NCBI RefSeq assembly: GCF_029227915.1
Contig: NC_079875.1
Span: 27,038,001 to 27,102,000 of the forward strand
Origin: Hydractinia symbiolongicarpus
Taxonomy: Eukaryota; Cnidaria; Hydrozoa; Anthoathecata; Hydractiniidae
Direction of reading: 5' to 3'
DNA: 64,000 bases
The notes under the pieces are model-generated. The model saw only the letters and a list, made by a program, of their open reading frames with translations, did not search any database and was not told the DNA's origin. This document shows, piece after piece, positions 60,501 through 64,000 of the stretch. The first letter of the stretch is position 1. Every line of letters starts with the position of its first letter. Both the position numbers and the translations under genes were made by a program.

Positions 60501-63500
60501 AAAAATATATAGAACCTGAGACAGCGTTGTTTACCCTAAATGACAGTTATCCTGTATCAATACGAAAAATCGCAAATATATGACACTCGTCACTTTGAAG
60601 TGCTTTGTTTATCAACTTTACGGCTAAAATATATAGAACCTGAGACGACGTTGTCGTCCCTAAATGACAATTATCTTGCATAAATACAAAAAGTCGCATC
60701 TATATGAGACACTTGTTTCTTTTAAATGCCCCGTTTATCAATGTTACGGCTAAAATATGAAAACTTCAAACGAGCTTGTTGACGCTAAAGTACAATTATC
60801 CTGTAACAATACAAAAAAATGCAAATATATTAGAAACTCGTCACTTTGAAATGCCTTATTTATCAATTTTACGCGGAAAATATTGTCGATCGTAAATGAC
60901 AATTATCTTGTATCAATACAAAAAATCGAAAATACATGATACTTGTCACTTTGAAATGCCTCGTTTATCAATTTTACGGCTATAATATATGGAAACTGAC
61001 ACGAGGTTGTTGTCCCTAAAGTGGAATTATCCTGTACCTACACGAAAAATCGCAAATACATGGCACACTTTCAAATGTCTCCTTTATCAATATTACGGCT
61101 AAAATATATAGAAACTGAGACGAGGTTGTCGACACTAAATGAATCAATACGAAACGCTGCAAATATATAACACTCGTCACTTTGAAATGCCTCGTTTATC
61201 AATTTTACGGCTAAAATATATAGAACCTGAGACGAGGTTGTCGACCGTAAATGACAATTATCTTGCAGCAATACAAAAAATCGCAAATATATGAGACATT
61301 TCTCTCCTTTAAATGCCTCGTTTATCAATTTTACGCGAAAAATATATAGAACCTGAGACAACGTTGTTTACCCTAAATGACAGTTATGCTGTATCAATAC
61401 GAAAAATCGCAAATATATGACACTCGTCACTTTGAAATGCCTCTTTTATCAATTTTACGGCTAAAATATATAGAACCTGAGACGACGTTGTCGTCCCTAA
61501 ATGACAATTATCTTGCATAAATACAAAAAGTCGCATATATATAAGACACTTGTTTCTTTTAAATGCCCGTTTATCAATGTTACGGCTAAAATATGAAAAC
61601 TTCAAACGAGGTTGTTGACGCTAAAGTACAATTATCCTGTAACAATACAAAAAAATGCAAATATATGAGAAACTCGTCACTTTGAAATGCCTTATTTATC
61701 AATTTTACGCGGAAAATATATAGAATCTGAGACGTTGTTAACCCTAAAGCACAATTATTTTGTATTAATACGAAAAATCGCAAGTATATGACACTAGTCA
61801 CTTTGAAATGCCTCGTTTATCAATTTTACGGCTATAATATATGGAAACTGACACGAGGTTGTTGTCCCTAAAGTGGAATTATCCTGTATCTACACGAAAA
61901 ATCGCAAATACATGGCACACTTTCAAATGTCTCCTTTTTCAATATTACGGCTAAAATATATAGAAACTGAGACGAGGTTGTCGACACTAAATGACAATTA
62001 TCCTGTATCAATACGAAACACTGCAAATATATAACACTCGTCACTTTGAAATGCCTCGTTTATCAATTTTACGGCTAAAATATATAGAACCTGAGACGAG
62101 GTTGTCGACCCTAAATGACAATTATCATGCATCAATACGAAAAACTGCAAATATATAACACTCGTCTCTTTTAAATGCCTCGTTTGTCAATTTTACGACT
62201 AAAATATATAGAACCTGAGACGAGGTTCTCGACCGTAAATGACAATTATCTTGTATCAATACAAAAAATCGCAAATACATGATACTTGTTACTTTGAAAT
62301 GCCTTATTTATCAATTTTATGACTAAAATATACAGAACCTGAGACAACGTTGTTGTCCCGAAATGACAGTTATCCTGTATCAATACGAAAAATCGCAAAT
62401 ATATGACACTCGTCACTTTGAAATGCCTCTTTTATCAATTTTACGGCTAAAATATATAGAACCTGAGACGACGTTGTCGTCCCTAAATGACAATTATCTT
62501 GCATAAATACAAAAAGTCGCATATATATGAGACACTTGTTTCTTTTAAATGCCCGTTTATCAATGTTACGGCTAAAATATGAAAACTTCAAACGAGGTTG
62601 TTGACGCTAAAGTACAATTATCCTGTAACAATACAAAAAAATGCAAATATATGAGAAACTCGTCACTTTGAAATGCCTTATTTATCAATTTTACGCGGAA
62701 AATATATAGAATCTGAGACGTTGTTAACCCTAAAGCACAATTATCTTGTATTAATACGAAAAATCGCAAGTATATGACACTCGTCACTTTGAAATGCCTC
62801 GTTTATCAATTTTACGGCTAAAATGTATAGAACCTGAGACGAGGTTGTCGATCGTAAATGACAATTATCTTGTATCAATACAAAAAATCGCAAATATATG
62901 ATACTCGTTACTTTGAAATGCCTCGTTTATCAATTTTACGGCTATAATATATAGAAACTGACACGAGATTGTTGTCCCTAAAGTAGAATTATCCTGTATC
63001 AACACGAAAAATCGCAAATACATGGCACACTTTCAAATGTCTTCTTTATCAATTTTACGGCTAAAATATATAGAACCTGAGACGACGTTGTCGACCCTAA
63101 AGCACAATTATCTTGTATTAATACGAAAATTCGCAAATATATGATACTCGTTACTTTGAAATGCCTCGTTTATCAATTTTACGGTTAAAATATATAGAAC
63201 TTTAGACGAGGTTGTTGACGCTAAATGACAATTGTCTTGTATCAATACAAAAAATCGCAAATATATGATACTCGTTACTTTGAAATGCTTAGTTTATCAA
63301 CTTTACGGCTAAAATATATGGAACCTGAGATGAGGTTGTCGTCCCTAAATGACAATTGTCTTGTATCAATACAAAAAATCGCAAATTCATGGCACACTTT
63401 TAAATGCCTCGTTTGTCAATTTTACGACTAAAATATATTGAACCTGAGACGAGGTTGTCGTCCCTAAATGACAATTGTCTTGTATCAATAAAAAAAAATC

Positions 63501-64000
63501 GCAAATATATGATACTCGTTACTTTGAAATGCCTTATTTATCAATTTTACGCGGAAAATATATAGAATCTGAGACGTTGTTAACCCTAAAGCACAATTAT
63601 CTTGTATTAATACGAAAATTCGCAAGTATATGACACTCATCACTGTGAAATGCCTCGTTAATCAATCTTACGGTTAAAATATATAGAACTTGAGTCGATG
63701 TTGCAGACCCTAAAGGACAATTATCTTGTATCAATTCGAAAAATCGCAAATGTATAAACACTCGTCACTTTAAAATGCCTCGTTTATCAATTTTACGGTT
63801 AAAATATATAGAACTTTAGACGAGGTTGTTGACGCTAAATGACAATTATCTTGTATCAATACGAAAAATCACAAATATATGAGACATTTCTCTCCTTTAA
63901 ATGCCTCGTTTATCAATTTTACGGCTAAAATATATAGAACCTGAGACGAGGTTGTCGACCCTAAATGACAATTATCATGCATCAATACGAAAAACTGCAA
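57578..64000 (-). repeat. Satellite array, diverged domain with a 0.99 kb higher-order repeat
   Basis: About 52 monomers averaging 123-125 bp, runs off the window edge. A block of eight monomers recurs every 986-989 bp (57951 against 58940; 58154 against 59143; 61384 against 62370), with a further copy near 60.5 kb. Monomers here are more varied, including AACCTCAAACGAGG-type and ACGCGGAAAATATATAG types. Their lengths are often not multiples of three, so open frames seldom exceed 75 codons. Confidence 0.95.

Noticed and set aside
38139-64000. CRISPR array
   Set aside because: The repeats are long (about 117-126 bp), directly adjacent with no unique spacers, and the host is eukaryotic.

Overview
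This is an AT-rich eukaryotic window with short, intron-split exons bounded by GTAAGT/AG sites. It has no operons, and most of it is repeats. The recognisable proteins are mainly transposon families common in invertebrate genomes: pogo, hAT, a THAP plus DDE_4 transposase, a SWIM/YqaJ-type protein, and a retroelement tail fused to a ubiquitin-specific protease. A heparanase fragment and a helicase pseudogene are also present. Together these suggest an invertebrate metazoan, most likely a cnidarian. That placement is an inference from family resemblance.

Layout. 1-7.4 kb is mostly unexplained single-copy DNA, with one weak plus-strand exon chain near 2 kb. 7.4-8.9 kb is a Helitron-like element with a tandemly repeated end and a 75 bp hairpin insertion. 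9.7-12.1 kb holds two unrecognised minus-strand genes with small introns (my own splice models). 13.5-13.8 kb is a tRNA-derived SINE. 14.4-17.2 kb is a broken superfamily-1-type helicase/ATPase gene, followed by a 263 bp inverted-repeat element. 18.7-25.9 kb is a plus-oriented ~124 bp satellite array split by a hairpin-led insert, a 1.5 kb Helitron and a retroelement/USP module. 27.1-28.1 kb is a pogo transposase with two stop codons. 29.5-30.2 kb is a heparanase fragment whose catalytic nucleophile codon reads Lys. 31.0-38.1 kb carries an unrecognised spliced gene, a decayed SWIM gene facing left, a gag-like pseudogene, and a THAP-DDE transposase facing right. A ~47 bp inverted repeat lies just upstream of both outward-facing genes. 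38.1-64.0 kb is a second satellite array in the opposite orientation. It has higher-order repeats, a 5.6 kb tandem duplication and two copies of a truncated hAT element.

The genes do not form a pathway. The region reads as heterochromatin-like repeat territory in which transposons landed in, and were cut by, an expanding satellite. The most unusual features are the satellite (two inverted domains; monomers of 117, 123 and 126 bp that keep one strand open for up to 320 codons), the outward-facing transposon halves, and the USP joined to a retroelement tail. All exon models come from reading splice motifs and frame continuity by eye. No alignment or database search was run.
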